Source: Actinomycetota bacterium (GTDB lineage: Bacteria > Actinomycetota > Acidimicrobiia > Acidimicrobiales > Iamiaceae). From it: a stretch of 24,518 nt of DNA. The DNA is taken from the NCBI GenBank assembly GCA_018268545.1, contig JAFDWI010000355.1, positions 1-24,518 of the forward strand, given 5' to 3'. Shown here one piece after another: positions 1 to 7,187 of this stretch. The position numbers were made by a program, and so were the translations under genes. Under the pieces are notes generated by a model. That model saw nothing but the letters and a program-made list of their open reading frames with translations. It did no database searches and had not been told where the DNA came from. Positions within the stretch are counted from its first letter, which is position 1, and each line of letters opens with the position of its first letter.

Positions 1-1028
1 ATGATCTCGTCCGCACCGGACGACTTCGCCAGCCAGAACGCCTTCTCCCGTGCTTCGACCAGCTTGGACCCCGCCGCCGGAGGGAGCACGAACACGTCCA
101 TCGCTCCCAGTTCGGAGACGAGCTCGGCACAGCGGCCGATGTCCTCCCCCAAACGGTCCTCGCGCGGCGATTCCAACACGACCAGCAGGTAGGCGAGGGC
201 GTTGGCCTTGATCTCGTCGGGGAGGCCGAGTTCGAGCCCCACATAGGCCGTCGCGCCCGCCATCGTGAGGATGTCGATGTACTCGAGCATCATCGGATCG
301 AGCCCGGCGGCGACGATCCTGGGGACCGCGTGGGTCACCTCGTCGAGCGTCGCGAAGGGAGCGAGCACGGTTGCGACGTGCTCGAGGCGCGGGCGCAGCT
401 TGAGGGTCGCCTCGGTGACGAGCGCGAGCGTGCCCTCGGATCCGATCACGAGTTGCGTGAGGTCATAGCCGCTCGAGGACTTCACGTACTTGCCGCCCGA
501 ACGGATCACCTCGCCACTCGGGAGCACCGCTTCGATCCCGAGGACGTTGTGCCGGGTCACGCCGTATTTCACGGCCCGCATCCCGCCGGCGTTCGTCGCG
601 ACGTTCCCGCCGAGACTCGCCGAGTTCTCGCCCGGGAACACCTCGTACACCAGGCCGGCCCGGGCGGTCGCCTCGTCGAGCTCGGCGAGGGTCACGCCGG
701 GCTGCACCGTGGCGGTGTGGTTGTTCGTGTCGATCTCGAGGACCGCGTTCATCCGGTCGAACGCGACGACGATCCCGTCTTCACGGGGACGACACGCACC
801 CGACATCCCGGTGCCGCTCCCGCGGGCGGTGACCGGCACCCCCGCGTCGTCCGCGATCTGCAGGATCCGGGCCGTTTCGTCGGTCGAAGCCGGCCGGACG
901 ACCGCGAGCGGTGTCACGGTGTCCATGCCGAGGGCTTCGTCGTGGGTGTCGTCGACGTTGATCGCAGCACCCACGGCCAGGTTCGCCGCGCCGACGACGT
1001 CGGCGATTCGGGACAACAAGTCGGTCAT
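1..1028 (-). CDS. FAD-linked oxidase, GlcD/lactate-dehydrogenase type (3' end cut by window edge)
   Basis: The gene reads leftward from an ATG at 1028-1026 and has no stop before the window edge, so only the first 342 residues are visible. The N-terminal half is a PCMH-type FAD-binding domain. It has the nucleotide loop ARGSGTGMSGA near residues 68-78 and a PGENSASLGGNVATNAGG segment that contacts FAD, followed by GEVIRSGGKYVKSSSGYDL. The visible C-terminal part matches the FAD-oxidase C domain. The family oxidises 2-hydroxy acids such as glycolate or D-lactate and passes electrons to a carrier or the quinone pool; the substrate cannot be read here. GGAGAA lies about 7 bases before the ATG and supports the start. 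It sits 34 bases after menB on the same strand, so co-transcription is likely. The family is secure and the exact substrate is unknown. Confidence 0.85.
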   Translation of the reverse strand, partial: MTDLLSRIADVVGAANLAVGAAINVDDTHDEALGMDTVTPLAVVRPASTDETARILQIADDAGVPVTARGSGTGMSGACRPREDGIVVAFDRMNAVLEIDTNNHTATVQPGVTLAELDEATARAGLVYEVFPGENSASLGGNVATNAGGMRAVKYGVTRHNVLGIEAVLPSGEVIRSGGKYVKSSSGYDLTQLVIGSEGTLALVTEATLKLRPRLEHVATVLAPFATLDEVTHAVPRIVAAGLDPMMLEYIDILTMAGATAYVGLELGLPDEIKANALAYLLVVLESPREDRLGEDIGRCAELVSELGAMDVFVLPPAAGSKLVEAREKAFWLAKSSGADEI

Positions 1029-1062
1029 CGGACGTTCTCCGGTGGTCGGCGACGGATCGGTT

Positions 1063-1977
1063 TCAATACGCCCACGGGTACGGCTCCCAGTCCGGTGGAC
1101 GTTTCTCGAGGAACGCGTCGCGCCCCTCCGCGGCTTCGTCGGTACCGTACGCGAGCCGGGTCGCCTCGCCGGCGAAGACCTGCTGGCCGACGAGGCCGTC
1201 GTCGATCAGGTTGAACGCGAACTTCAGCATCCGCTGGGCGGTCGGGCTCTTCGCGTTGATCTCGGCCGCCCAGTCGAGGGCGACCGATTCGAGCTCGTCG
1301 TGGGGGACCACGGCGTTCACCATGCCCATCGCGTGGGCTTCGGCGGCCGTGTAGGGACGCCCGAGAAAGAAGATCTCGCGGGCGAACTTCTGGCCGACCT
1401 GGCGGGCCAGGTACGCGGAGCCGAACCCGCCGTCGAAGCTCGCGACGTCCGCGTCGGTCTGTTTGAATCGGGCGTGTTCGGCGCTCGCGAGGGTCAGGTC
1501 GCACACCACGTGCAGGCTGTGACCGCCTCCCGCGGCCCATCCCGGGACCACGGCGATCACCACCTTGCCCATGAATCGGATCAGGCGTTGGACCTCGAGG
1601 ATGTGGAGCCGGCCTGCTCGTGACGGGTCGATCGTGGCGGCCTCGTCGCCCTCGGCGTAGCGGTAGCCGTCCCTTCCCCGGATCCGCTGGTCACCACCCG
1701 AGCAGAACGCCCACCCGCCGTCGCGTGGCGACGGCCCGTTTCCCGTCAACACGACACAGCCGACATCGGCGGTCATCCGCGCATGGTCGAGTGCCCGGTA
1801 GAGCTCGTCGACCGTTGCCGGGCGGAACGCGTTGCGTACCTCGGGGCGGTCGAACGCGATCCGCACGGTGCCCTGGTCGGTGCACCGGTGATACGTGATG
1901 TCCCGGAAGTCGAACCCGGGAACCCGCTCCCAGCGATCCGGGTCGAACAGTTCCGAGACGCCGTCGGTCGAACTCAT
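1063..1977 (-). CDS. menB: 1,4-dihydroxy-2-naphthoyl-CoA synthase (MenB, type II)
   Basis: This 304-residue crotonase-fold enzyme closes the second ring of the menaquinone head group by cyclising o-succinylbenzoyl-CoA in the cytoplasm. It carries the MenB signatures VRNAFRP (residues 47-53), the oxyanion segment AFCSGGDQRIRG (90-101), WAAGGGHSLH (147-156) and the closing GRDAFLEKRPPDW. At residues 173-184 it reads QTDADVASFDGG. The Asp at 175 sits where bicarbonate-dependent (type I) MenB has Gly, so this is the bicarbonate-independent type II form, as in mycobacteria. The ATG overlaps the stop of the upstream SDR gene by four bases (ATGA, 1974-1977), which fixes the start and implies translational coupling. 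Confidence 0.93.
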   Translation of the reverse strand: MSSTDGVSELFDPDRWERVPGFDFRDITYHRCTDQGTVRIAFDRPEVRNAFRPATVDELYRALDHARMTADVGCVVLTGNGPSPRDGGWAFCSGGDQRIRGRDGYRYAEGDEAATIDPSRAGRLHILEVQRLIRFMGKVVIAVVPGWAAGGGHSLHVVCDLTLASAEHARFKQTDADVASFDGGFGSAYLARQVGQKFAREIFFLGRPYTAAEAHAMGMVNAVVPHDELESVALDWAAEINAKSPTAQRMLKFAFNLIDDGLVGQQVFAGEATRLAYGTDEAAEGRDAFLEKRPPDWEPYPWAY

Positions 1978-2741
1978 CTGGTGGTGGCGATCCCACCGTC
2001 GACAGCCAGGATCACCCCCGTCACATAGGACGCCGCCCGGGAGGCCAGGTAGATGGCGGTGCCGGCCATGTCGTCGGGGCGGCCGATGCGCTTGAGTGGT
2101 GCCGACGCGGCGATCATGTCGCCTGCCGCCGCGAGCGTCGCGGCCATCATCTTCGATTCGAAGGGTCCCGGTGCGATCGCGTTGACCGTGATCTCCGGGG
2201 CGAGCTTCGCGGCGAGATGACGGGTGAGCTGGTGGACGGCGGCCTTGCTCGCAGAGTACGAGTAGGTCTCCATGACCGGCACGTGGATGCCGTCGATCGA
2301 CCCGATGTTGATCACCCTGGAGGGGTCGTCCGCGGTTCCGGCTCGGCGCAGGGCGTCGACGAGGAACTTCGTGGTATGGAACACCCCCTTGACGTTCAGG
2401 TCGAGCGTGCGATTCCACGCGGCGTCGTCGAAATCGGTGAGCGGCGCACCCCAGGTGGCCCCCGCGTTGTTGACGAGGATGTCGAGCGAGTCCGAGTGAT
2501 CCAGGTACGCCTCGGCGAGCGCCCGACAGCCTGCTTCGGTCGACAGATCCGCGGGGATGGAGCGGCACGTCCCGATTTCGGCGAGTTCGGCCGCCACGGC
2601 ATCGCAGACGTCGGCCTTGCGTGACGAGATCGTCACGTCGGCCCCGGCGCGGACGAAGCCTTCGGCGATCATGAGTCCGATACCGCGCGAACCCCCGGTG
2701 ACGAGCGCGGACTTTCCTTCGATCGAGAACAGTTCCGACAT
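1974..2741 (-). CDS. Short-chain dehydrogenase/reductase (SDR)
   Basis: This is a 255-residue classical SDR, the usual length for the family. It has the NAD(P)-binding motif TGGSRGIG (residues 15-22), NNAG (91-94), and the catalytic Ser148, Tyr162 and Lys166 (YSASK). The ending AVDGG is typical of the beta-ketoacyl-ACP-reductase-like branch. It should interconvert an alcohol and a ketone with NAD(P)H in the cytoplasm. The substrate cannot be deduced. The ATG at 2741-2739 follows a TAGTGT -10 element by 7 bases and no Shine-Dalgarno is visible, so the mRNA is probably leaderless. The gene overlaps menB by four bases. A role in menaquinone synthesis is possible from context alone, but fatty-acid or steroid metabolism is equally likely. 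Confidence 0.88.
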   Translation of the reverse strand: MSELFSIEGKSALVTGGSRGIGLMIAEGFVRAGADVTISSRKADVCDAVAAELAEIGTCRSIPADLSTEAGCRALAEAYLDHSDSLDILVNNAGATWGAPLTDFDDAAWNRTLDLNVKGVFHTTKFLVDALRRAGTADDPSRVINIGSIDGIHVPVMETYSYSASKAAVHQLTRHLAAKLAPEITVNAIAPGPFESKMMAATLAAAGDMIAASAPLKRIGRPDDMAGTAIYLASRAASYVTGVILAVDGGIATTR

Positions 2742-2748
2742 CGGCGCC

Positions 2749-2754
2749 ACACTA
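2749..2754 (-). promoter_or_regulatory. -10 element (TAGTGT), probable leaderless start of SDR-menB
   Basis: On the minus strand TAGTGT is followed by 7 bases and then the SDR ATG. This spacing puts the transcription start at or next to the A of ATG. No clear -35 hexamer is present; that position is occupied by the palindrome at 2762-2778. Confidence 0.5.
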
Positions 2755-2761
2755 TCCGAGC

Positions 2762-2778
2762 GATCACGGGGCGTGATC
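2762..2778. promoter_or_regulatory. Perfect 7-3-7 palindrome, candidate operator of SDR-menB
   Basis: GATCACG-GGG-CGTGATC is a perfect inverted repeat. It lies about 21 to 37 bases upstream of the presumed SDR transcription start, over the -35 region, and runs into the mutM stop codon (2779-2777). Position and symmetry suit a dimeric repressor such as a TetR-family protein. No regulator gene is adjacent. Confidence 0.4.
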
Positions 2779-3598
2779 AGCGTTGCTGACACCTGCGACA
2801 CCACGTCGTTCCGCGCCCGTCGAGCACCCGATGTGTCAGCGGCGTACCGCATCGTCGACAGTCCTGCCCGGCCCGGCCGTAGCAGTCGAGCTGCCACTGA
2901 TGCCGTCCCGTGTCGCCTTCGATGGTGCGGTAGTCGCGGAGCCGGGTCCCGCCGTTGGTGATCGCCTCGGTGAGCACGGTGACGATGGCTTCGTGCAGGC
3001 GGGCCGCCCGGGTAGGCCCGATCCGGCGGGCCGCGGGATCGATGCGTGCCCGCCACAGCGCCTCGTCCGCATAGATGTTGCCGATCCCGGCGACGACCCG
3101 TTGGGACAACAGCGCCGTCTTGACGTGCCGACGCTGCTGTGCGAGCGCTCGGTGCAGGTCGGGGGCCCCGAAGGACGGATCGAGCGGTTCGGGCCGTAGC
3201 GTCGCCAGGGTGGGCAGGCGCTCGTAGTGACCGGCGGTGACGACCGCGATCCGCCCGAATCGTCGCTGGTCGGTGAACGCCAGGGTTCGTCCGTCGTCGA
3301 GCGCCCACCAGGCGCGGCGCCACGGTTGCGTCCCGTCCTGATCGAGGGTTGTCGGTCGATCCGGCGTGAAGGCCAGCTGTCCGGTCATGCCGAGGTGGAT
3401 GATCAGCTCCCGGTGCCCTTCGAGCGAGATCTTCAGGTACTTGCCGCGACGGGTGATCTCGTCGATGCGGGACCCGACGCTGTCTGCGGCTTCGGCGAAC
3501 TTCACGGACGGGTGGCTCCCGGCCGCGACCACCTTCGAGCCGGGGAGTTCCCGGGCGAGCTGAGCCCGGATCGTCTCGACCTCGGGTAGTTCGGGCAC
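2777..3598 (-). CDS. mutM: Formamidopyrimidine-DNA glycosylase (Fpg/MutM)
   Basis: This bifunctional glycosylase/AP-lyase removes 8-oxoguanine and formamidopyrimidines from DNA. The protein has 273 residues, the normal length. It begins MPELPEVET, whose Pro2 (the catalytic nucleophile after Met removal) and Glu3 define the family. Lys53 in RRGKYLK is the conserved phosphate-contacting lysine. HLGMTGQL (68-75) and the helix-two-turn-helix motif with GIGNIYADE follow. A C-terminal zinc finger is intact, with Cys247, Cys250, Cys267 and Cys270 spaced C-x2-C-x16-C-x2-C. The start codon is GTG at 3598-3596. TAGGTT lies 6 bases upstream and there is no Shine-Dalgarno, so translation is probably leaderless. 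Presence of the zinc finger and catalytic residues indicates an active enzyme. Confidence 0.95.
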   Translation of the reverse strand: MPELPEVETIRAQLARELPGSKVVAAGSHPSVKFAEAADSVGSRIDEITRRGKYLKISLEGHRELIIHLGMTGQLAFTPDRPTTLDQDGTQPWRRAWWALDDGRTLAFTDQRRFGRIAVVTAGHYERLPTLATLRPEPLDPSFGAPDLHRALAQQRRHVKTALLSQRVVAGIGNIYADEALWRARIDPAARRIGPTRAARLHEAIVTVLTEAITNGGTRLRDYRTIEGDTGRHQWQLDCYGRAGQDCRRCGTPLTHRVLDGRGTTWCRRCQQR

Positions 3599-3604
3599 CC
3601 GACG

Positions 3605-3610
3605 AACCTA
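3605..3610 (-). promoter_or_regulatory. -10 element (TAGGTT), probable leaderless start of mutM
   Basis: On the minus strand TAGGTT, six bases, then the GTG start of mutM. No -35 hexamer is recognisable. The 137-base gap to the divergent gene at 3736 must hold both promoters. Confidence 0.45.
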
Positions 3611-3735
3611 CCGGTGATCGCTTGCTCGGCCCACGAGGATCCTCGGTGAGCGCATGGCGCTCCCGTACGCTGGATCCGAAAGGCGTCGCGCCATCCGGAC
3701 CGCCGCGGCCGGGACCCGACGGGGAAGATCACGCA

Positions 3736-4692
3736 ATGAAGGTCGTCATCGTGTTGTGCATCGTCGTCGTGGTCGCGGCGGCCGTGGCGTTCGCGATCCG
3801 TGCGGTCCGGTCGCGTTCGGCGCGCACCGACTGGTTGGGAGAACTCGACGAGATCCGCCGCGCGTCGCTCGGCGACGACGAGGAGGTGACCGGCGCCCTG
3901 GAAGCGGTCATCGTCGACGATGCCGACAGCGACGATTGGCCCGACTCGGAGCCGTCGGTCGAGGATCCCGAGCCCGTGGAGGACGAGGATGATGCCGACG
4001 CCGATGGGGACGCCGATGCGCACACCGACGGTACTGACGAAGACGGCGATGCCGATCCCGATGGTGCCGCTGCCGCGTCTGATGATGGCGTCATCGAGGC
4101 CACACGCGATGCCGCATCCACCGATGTCGAAACGGACGTGCCGCGTCCGACGCCGAAGCCCGTCGTCGTCACCGGGACACCCACCCGCACGGTCACCGAC
4201 GCCGGGAGCCTGTTCAACGAATACCAGTGGTCGGGGTCGGGCCTCGTCCGGGTCGAGACGACGAACCCGACCGGCCTGCGGGTCGTGGCGACCGAAGTCG
4301 TCGGTGACGGCGACGACGGGGCGGCACGAACCGACTTCGCCGTCGATCTTCCTCGCGGCACACTCTGGCTCCGGTCCGGACCGGGCAACCCGACGTGCGC
4401 GGTGCGCACGTCGGGCGCCTGGATCAGCGCGTCCGGGGTGTTCCTCGTCGTCGCATCCGAGGACGAATGGACCTACGTGATGTGTCTCGAAGGCGAGGGC
4501 ACGATCCAGCCGCATGGAAATGGCCGACGGGAGACGCTGCACGCCGGACAGCTCGGGCGCGTCCGACCCGACTCCGACGGCTGCGACGTGATCGAGACCG
4601 GGATCGACGCGCTCGAATCCGAAGGGGCGGTCCGTCGCCAACGTCGCCTCGACGGCGGCGTCGGTCCTGCCACCGACGTCACGCAGCCATGA
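3736..4692 (+). CDS. Membrane-anchored protein with acidic linker and FecR-like domain
   Basis: The 318-residue product starts with an N-terminal transmembrane helix (residues 3-23, valine/alanine rich). A basic and mixed stretch follows, then a very acidic low-complexity linker (about 54-110, dominated by Asp, Glu and Ala). The folded C-terminal region (about 155-290) has the pattern of a FecR domain: a beta-rich run with VRVETTNPTGLRVVATE, DLPRGTLWLRSG, a run ending VMCLEGEGTIQP and LHAGQLGRV. FecR domains usually act as ligand or signal sensors in the envelope. The orientation is unclear: the basic residues after the helix suggest a cytoplasmic C terminus, while FecR domains are often outside. 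The start at 3736 was chosen because the helix begins there and GGGGAAG lies 8 bases upstream. Only seven bases separate it from the next gene. FecR assignment is by eye. Confidence 0.7.
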   Translation: MKVVIVLCIVVVVAAAVAFAIRAVRSRSARTDWLGELDEIRRASLGDDEEVTGALEAVIVDDADSDDWPDSEPSVEDPEPVEDEDDADADGDADAHTDGTDEDGDADPDGAAAASDDGVIEATRDAASTDVETDVPRPTPKPVVVTGTPTRTVTDAGSLFNEYQWSGSGLVRVETTNPTGLRVVATEVVGDGDDGAARTDFAVDLPRGTLWLRSGPGNPTCAVRTSGAWISASGVFLVVASEDEWTYVMCLEGEGTIQPHGNGRRETLHAGQLGRVRPDSDGCDVIETGIDALESEGAVRRQRRLDGGVGPATDVTQP

Positions 4693-4699
4693 TGGAGAC

Positions 4700-5503
4700 A
4701 TGAACGACGTGCACGACGACCGGTACGACCCCTACGAGCACATCCGCTTCGAGCGGCGGGCGAACGGGGTGCTCCACCTGCGACTCGATCGACCCGACGT
4801 GCTCAACGCGACCGACGAGGTCCTGCACCGGGAACTGTCGGTGGTCTGGCGCGACATCGATGCCGACCCGGCGGTACGGGTCGCCGTCATCGACGGCGCG
4901 GGCCGGGGATTCTCCGCCGGCGGCGACCTCGACATGATCGAACGGATGACGACCGACCCGGTCCTACGGACGCGGGTCATGGCCGAAGCGCTCGATCTGG
5001 TCCGCAACCTGATCGACTGCTCGAAGCCGGTCGTGTCCGCCGTGCACGGTCCGGCGGTCGGCGCGGGACTGGTCGCCGCACTCCTCGCGGATGTGTCGGT
5101 CGTCGCCGAAGATGCGACCCTCATCGACGGCCACACGCGACTCGGGGTCGCGGCCGGGGATCACGCCGTGTTGTTGTGGCCGTTGCTGTGCGGGATGGCC
5201 AAAGCCAAGTACCACCTGTTGTTGTGCGAACCGATGAGCGGTGCGCGTGCCGAACAGCTCGGGATGGTGTCGCTCTCGGTGCCCCGCGACGACGTCCTGC
5301 CCACGGCATTCGACATCGCGGACCGTCTCGCGACCGGCGCGCAGGAAGCGATCCGGCTCACCAAGCGGGCGCTGAACGGATGGCTCACCCAGGCGTGGCC
5401 GTTGTTCGAGGCGTCCTGGAACTACGAATCGTCCGGTTTCGCCGGTGAAGACGTGCGCGAAGGGGTGGCGTCGCATCGCGAGAAGCGGCCGCCGGTGTTC
5501 TGA
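4700..5503 (+). CDS. Enoyl-CoA hydratase/isomerase family protein (crotonase)
   Basis: The 267-residue protein has the crotonase fold. It shows VLHLRLDRPDVLNA (24-37), the first oxyanion segment FSAGGDL (71-77), VHGPAVGAGLVAALLAD (115-131) for the second, and a C-terminal REGVASHREKRPPVF tail. The two catalytic glutamates of true enoyl-CoA hydratases are not evident. The region reads DGHTRLGVAAGDHAVLLWPLL (143-163), offering only Asp143 and Asp154. It may therefore be an isomerase, a hydrolase or an uncertain member rather than a standard hydratase. The start ATG at 4700 has GGAG immediately upstream and lies seven bases after the FecR-like gene, so the two are probably co-transcribed. Cytoplasmic acyl-CoA metabolism is a safe statement; the reaction is not. 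Confidence 0.85.
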   Translation: MNDVHDDRYDPYEHIRFERRANGVLHLRLDRPDVLNATDEVLHRELSVVWRDIDADPAVRVAVIDGAGRGFSAGGDLDMIERMTTDPVLRTRVMAEALDLVRNLIDCSKPVVSAVHGPAVGAGLVAALLADVSVVAEDATLIDGHTRLGVAAGDHAVLLWPLLCGMAKAKYHLLLCEPMSGARAEQLGMVSLSVPRDDVLPTAFDIADRLATGAQEAIRLTKRALNGWLTQAWPLFEASWNYESSGFAGEDVREGVASHREKRPPVF

Positions 5504-5534
5504 GCCCCACGGAACTCCACGGACCCGACGCGCC

Positions 5535-5987
5535 TCAGGCGGTGTCTGGTGGGAGGTCCGCTCGTCGGTCGTAGCGGGCCACCGTGAACGCGATCAGGAT
5601 CGGCACGTGGACGGCGTACACCACGATCGACAGCGTCAGCACGATCAGTGGGCTGCCGGACAGTCCGTCCCGGAGGAACGCGTACTCGATCATCCCCGCC
5701 GTCACCACGTACGCGAGGAGACCCCAGCGAAACACCTGGAAGAACCGGGAGAAATTGAAGCCGCGTGTCCGTGCCAACAGGATCATGTTGGCCACGAGCA
5801 GCGCTGCCGACAGCGCGAGGAGAAGAATCGCCGGGGCGAGCGGAACCGCATGGGGGAGATGCGCCGCGAGGTAGATGCCGCCGATGATGATCAGCGCGAG
5901 TGAGGTCATGCCGATCTCGGTCACCGGCGGGATCTTCACACCCGGAGCAGCGCCGTGGGTGACCGGTGGAAGCTGGTGGACGCTCAC
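5535..5987 (-). CDS. Small four-TM membrane protein, unknown function
   Basis: The 150-residue product has four predicted membrane helices: around TSLALIIIGGIYLAAH, PAILLLALSAALLVANMILL, WGLLAYVVTAGMIEYAF and IVLTLSIVVYAVHVPILIAFTVA. No catalytic motif was recognised. The GTG start (5987-5985) overlaps the stop of the upstream membrane-protein gene (GTGA, 5984-5987) and has GGGG about five bases before it. An internal ATG about 26 codons downstream, just before the first helix, is the alternative start. The two proteins are probably made together and may form a complex. Its 3' end faces the crotonase gene across a 31-base gap. Confidence 0.7.
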   Translation of the reverse strand: MSVHQLPPVTHGAAPGVKIPPVTEIGMTSLALIIIGGIYLAAHLPHAVPLAPAILLLALSAALLVANMILLARTRGFNFSRFFQVFRWGLLAYVVTAGMIEYAFLRDGLSGSPLIVLTLSIVVYAVHVPILIAFTVARYDRRADLPPDTA

Positions 5988-6613
5988 ATGAACCCCGCGA
6001 TGCGGGTCATGATGATGATTGTCAGCACCTGCATCGTCCCGGTGATCGCCGACGTGTAGATGAAACGCTTCATCAGCTTCTCGATGACGGCGGGGTTCGG
6101 GTCGGGTTTGCGCAGTTCGAACAGCACCGCGATGTTCGCCGGCTCGAGGAGCCCCAGCGCGATCACGGCCATGATGCCGACGATGACGAAGCTCGCGACG
6201 ATCCAGCCGTGACCGGGGAACGCAGAGTCGACGGTCCCCAGGTACGAGCCGAGTTGCCAACCGCCCGCGAGGGTGAGCGTGACCACGGTCGGCATGATCA
6301 ACACCATCTTCGGCATGAGCTTCTTGGTCAGCTCGATACGCGACGCGATCGTCATCGTGCCGAGGATCGGGCCGATCACAAGCCCCATGAACAGGTCGAT
6401 CGTCGTCCAGGCGGCGCCACCCCCGACGTGCGCGAGTTCGAGCGGCCACCGTCGGTTCGTCGCGATCGCCACGACCAGGAGCACCATCGCGATCGCGACG
6501 ACCACGAGGCCCTTGCGTGGCACGATCTCGAAATCGAGTGCCGGCCCGGCGTGACCCGGACCGGGGTGCGTCGTCGGTCCCCCGGCGTCGATGTCGACCA
6601 CGCTCTCGGCCAT
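5984..6613 (-). CDS. Five-TM membrane protein, possibly DUF2269/CopD-like
   Basis: The 209-residue protein has a hydrophilic N terminus of about 30 residues followed by about five hydrophobic helices: near residues 35-52, 65-90, 98-120, 132-160 and 178-205. The stretch LELAHVGGGAAWTTIDLFMG, with a His next to glycines and a Trp, recalls DUF2269 and CopD-type small membrane proteins. That is a resemblance only. The last loop and helix read KRFIYTSAITGTMQ. The start ATG at 6613-6611 follows TACGAT by seven bases with no Shine-Dalgarno, so a leaderless mRNA is likely. It overlaps the next membrane-protein gene. No function can be given. Confidence 0.75.
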   Translation of the reverse strand: MAESVVDIDAGGPTTHPGPGHAGPALDFEIVPRKGLVVVAIAMVLLVVAIATNRRWPLELAHVGGGAAWTTIDLFMGLVIGPILGTMTIASRIELTKKLMPKMVLIMPTVVTLTLAGGWQLGSYLGTVDSAFPGHGWIVASFVIVGIMAVIALGLLEPANIAVLFELRKPDPNPAVIEKLMKRFIYTSAITGTMQVLTIIIMTRIAGFM

Positions 6614-6620
6614 CGCGCTG

Positions 6621-6626
6621 ATCGTA
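6621..6626 (-). promoter_or_regulatory. -10 element (TACGAT), probable leaderless start of the membrane-protein pair
   Basis: On the minus strand TACGAT is followed by seven bases and the ATG at 6613. The element lies in the 83-base gap after msrB, so the pair can be transcribed separately from msrB. Confidence 0.5.
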
Positions 6627-6696
6627 GACCCGTTCACGGGACGCGTGTCGGGAAACGAGCGACCACGACCGCTCACGAGGGCCGCGCCGCGGCCGT

Positions 6697-7083
6697 TCAG
6701 CTCGTCGAGTGGAAGTCCAGCGAGGCCGAATTCATGCAGAAACGTTGGCCGGTGGGTGCCGGGCCGTCGTCGAACCGATGGCCGAGGTGCGCGTCGCAAC
6801 TCGCGCACCGGACCTCGGTCCGGACCATGCCGTGGGACCCGTCGGTCACGAGCCGGACCCGGCTCGGGTCGATCGCCTCGAAAAAGCTCGGCCACCCCGA
6901 ACCCGATTCGAACTTGGTCGCCGAATCGAACAGGACCTCGCCACACACGATGCAGCGGTAGTTCCCCTCCGCGTGGTTGTCCCAGTAGATGCCGGTGAAC
7001 GCGGTTTCGGTGCCACCGTTCTGGGTGACCTCGTATTGCAGGGGTGTGAGCCGAGCCCTGAGCTCGTCGTCGGTTTCGCGCAT
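6697..7083 (-). CDS. msrB: Peptide-methionine (R)-S-oxide reductase MsrB
   Basis: MsrB reduces methionine-R-sulfoxide in proteins back to methionine using thioredoxin. From the chosen start the protein has 128 residues. It begins MRETDDELRARLTPLQYEV and continues through GTETAFTG. The structural zinc site is complete: Cys44 and Cys47 (CIVC) plus Cys93 and Cys96 (CASC). GHRFDDGP and the active-site segment RFCMNSASLDF with nucleophile Cys116 are intact. The ATG at 7083 is preferred because GGAGA lies five bases before it and because the family usually begins near this TDDE motif. An in-frame ATG at 7113 would add ten residues but has a poorer ribosome site. It is divergent from the acyl-CoA dehydrogenase gene. 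Confidence 0.94.
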   Translation of the reverse strand: MRETDDELRARLTPLQYEVTQNGGTETAFTGIYWDNHAEGNYRCIVCGEVLFDSATKFESGSGWPSFFEAIDPSRVRLVTDGSHGMVRTEVRCASCDAHLGHRFDDGPAPTGQRFCMNSASLDFHSTS

Positions 7084-7088
7084 CGGTA

Positions 7089-7093
7089 TCTCC
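7089..7093 (-). promoter_or_regulatory. Ribosome-binding site deciding the msrB start
   Basis: GGAGA on the minus strand, five bases before the ATG at 7083. The upstream in-frame ATG at 7113 lacks a comparable site. Confidence 0.6.
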
Positions 7094-7174
7094 GTTTCGT
7101 CGTGCAGCTCCATTGTGCCCTGCGCGTGAGCCGACTCCTCGGGGGTCGCCGTGGGGCCGACCGGGACGTTCCCC

Positions 7175-7180
7175 TACGAT
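7175..7180 (+). promoter_or_regulatory. -10 element (TACGAT), probable leaderless start of the acyl-CoA dehydrogenase gene
   Basis: TACGAT is followed by seven bases and the ATG at 7188. No Shine-Dalgarno is possible in that space. The hexamer is identical to the one before the membrane-protein pair at 6626-6621. Confidence 0.5.
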
Positions 7181-7187
7181 CGTGCCC

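Noticed and set aside
2742..3323. N-terminal extension of the SDR frame into the mutM region
   Set aside because: The extension is antisense-like low-complexity sequence in another frame of mutM. The SDR fold begins at the ATG at 2741, just after a -10 element.
5988..6449. Longer form of the four-TM protein starting far upstream
   Set aside because: It would overlap the five-TM gene in another frame and adds Arg/His-rich shadow sequence. The GTG at 5987 overlaps the previous stop and fits better.
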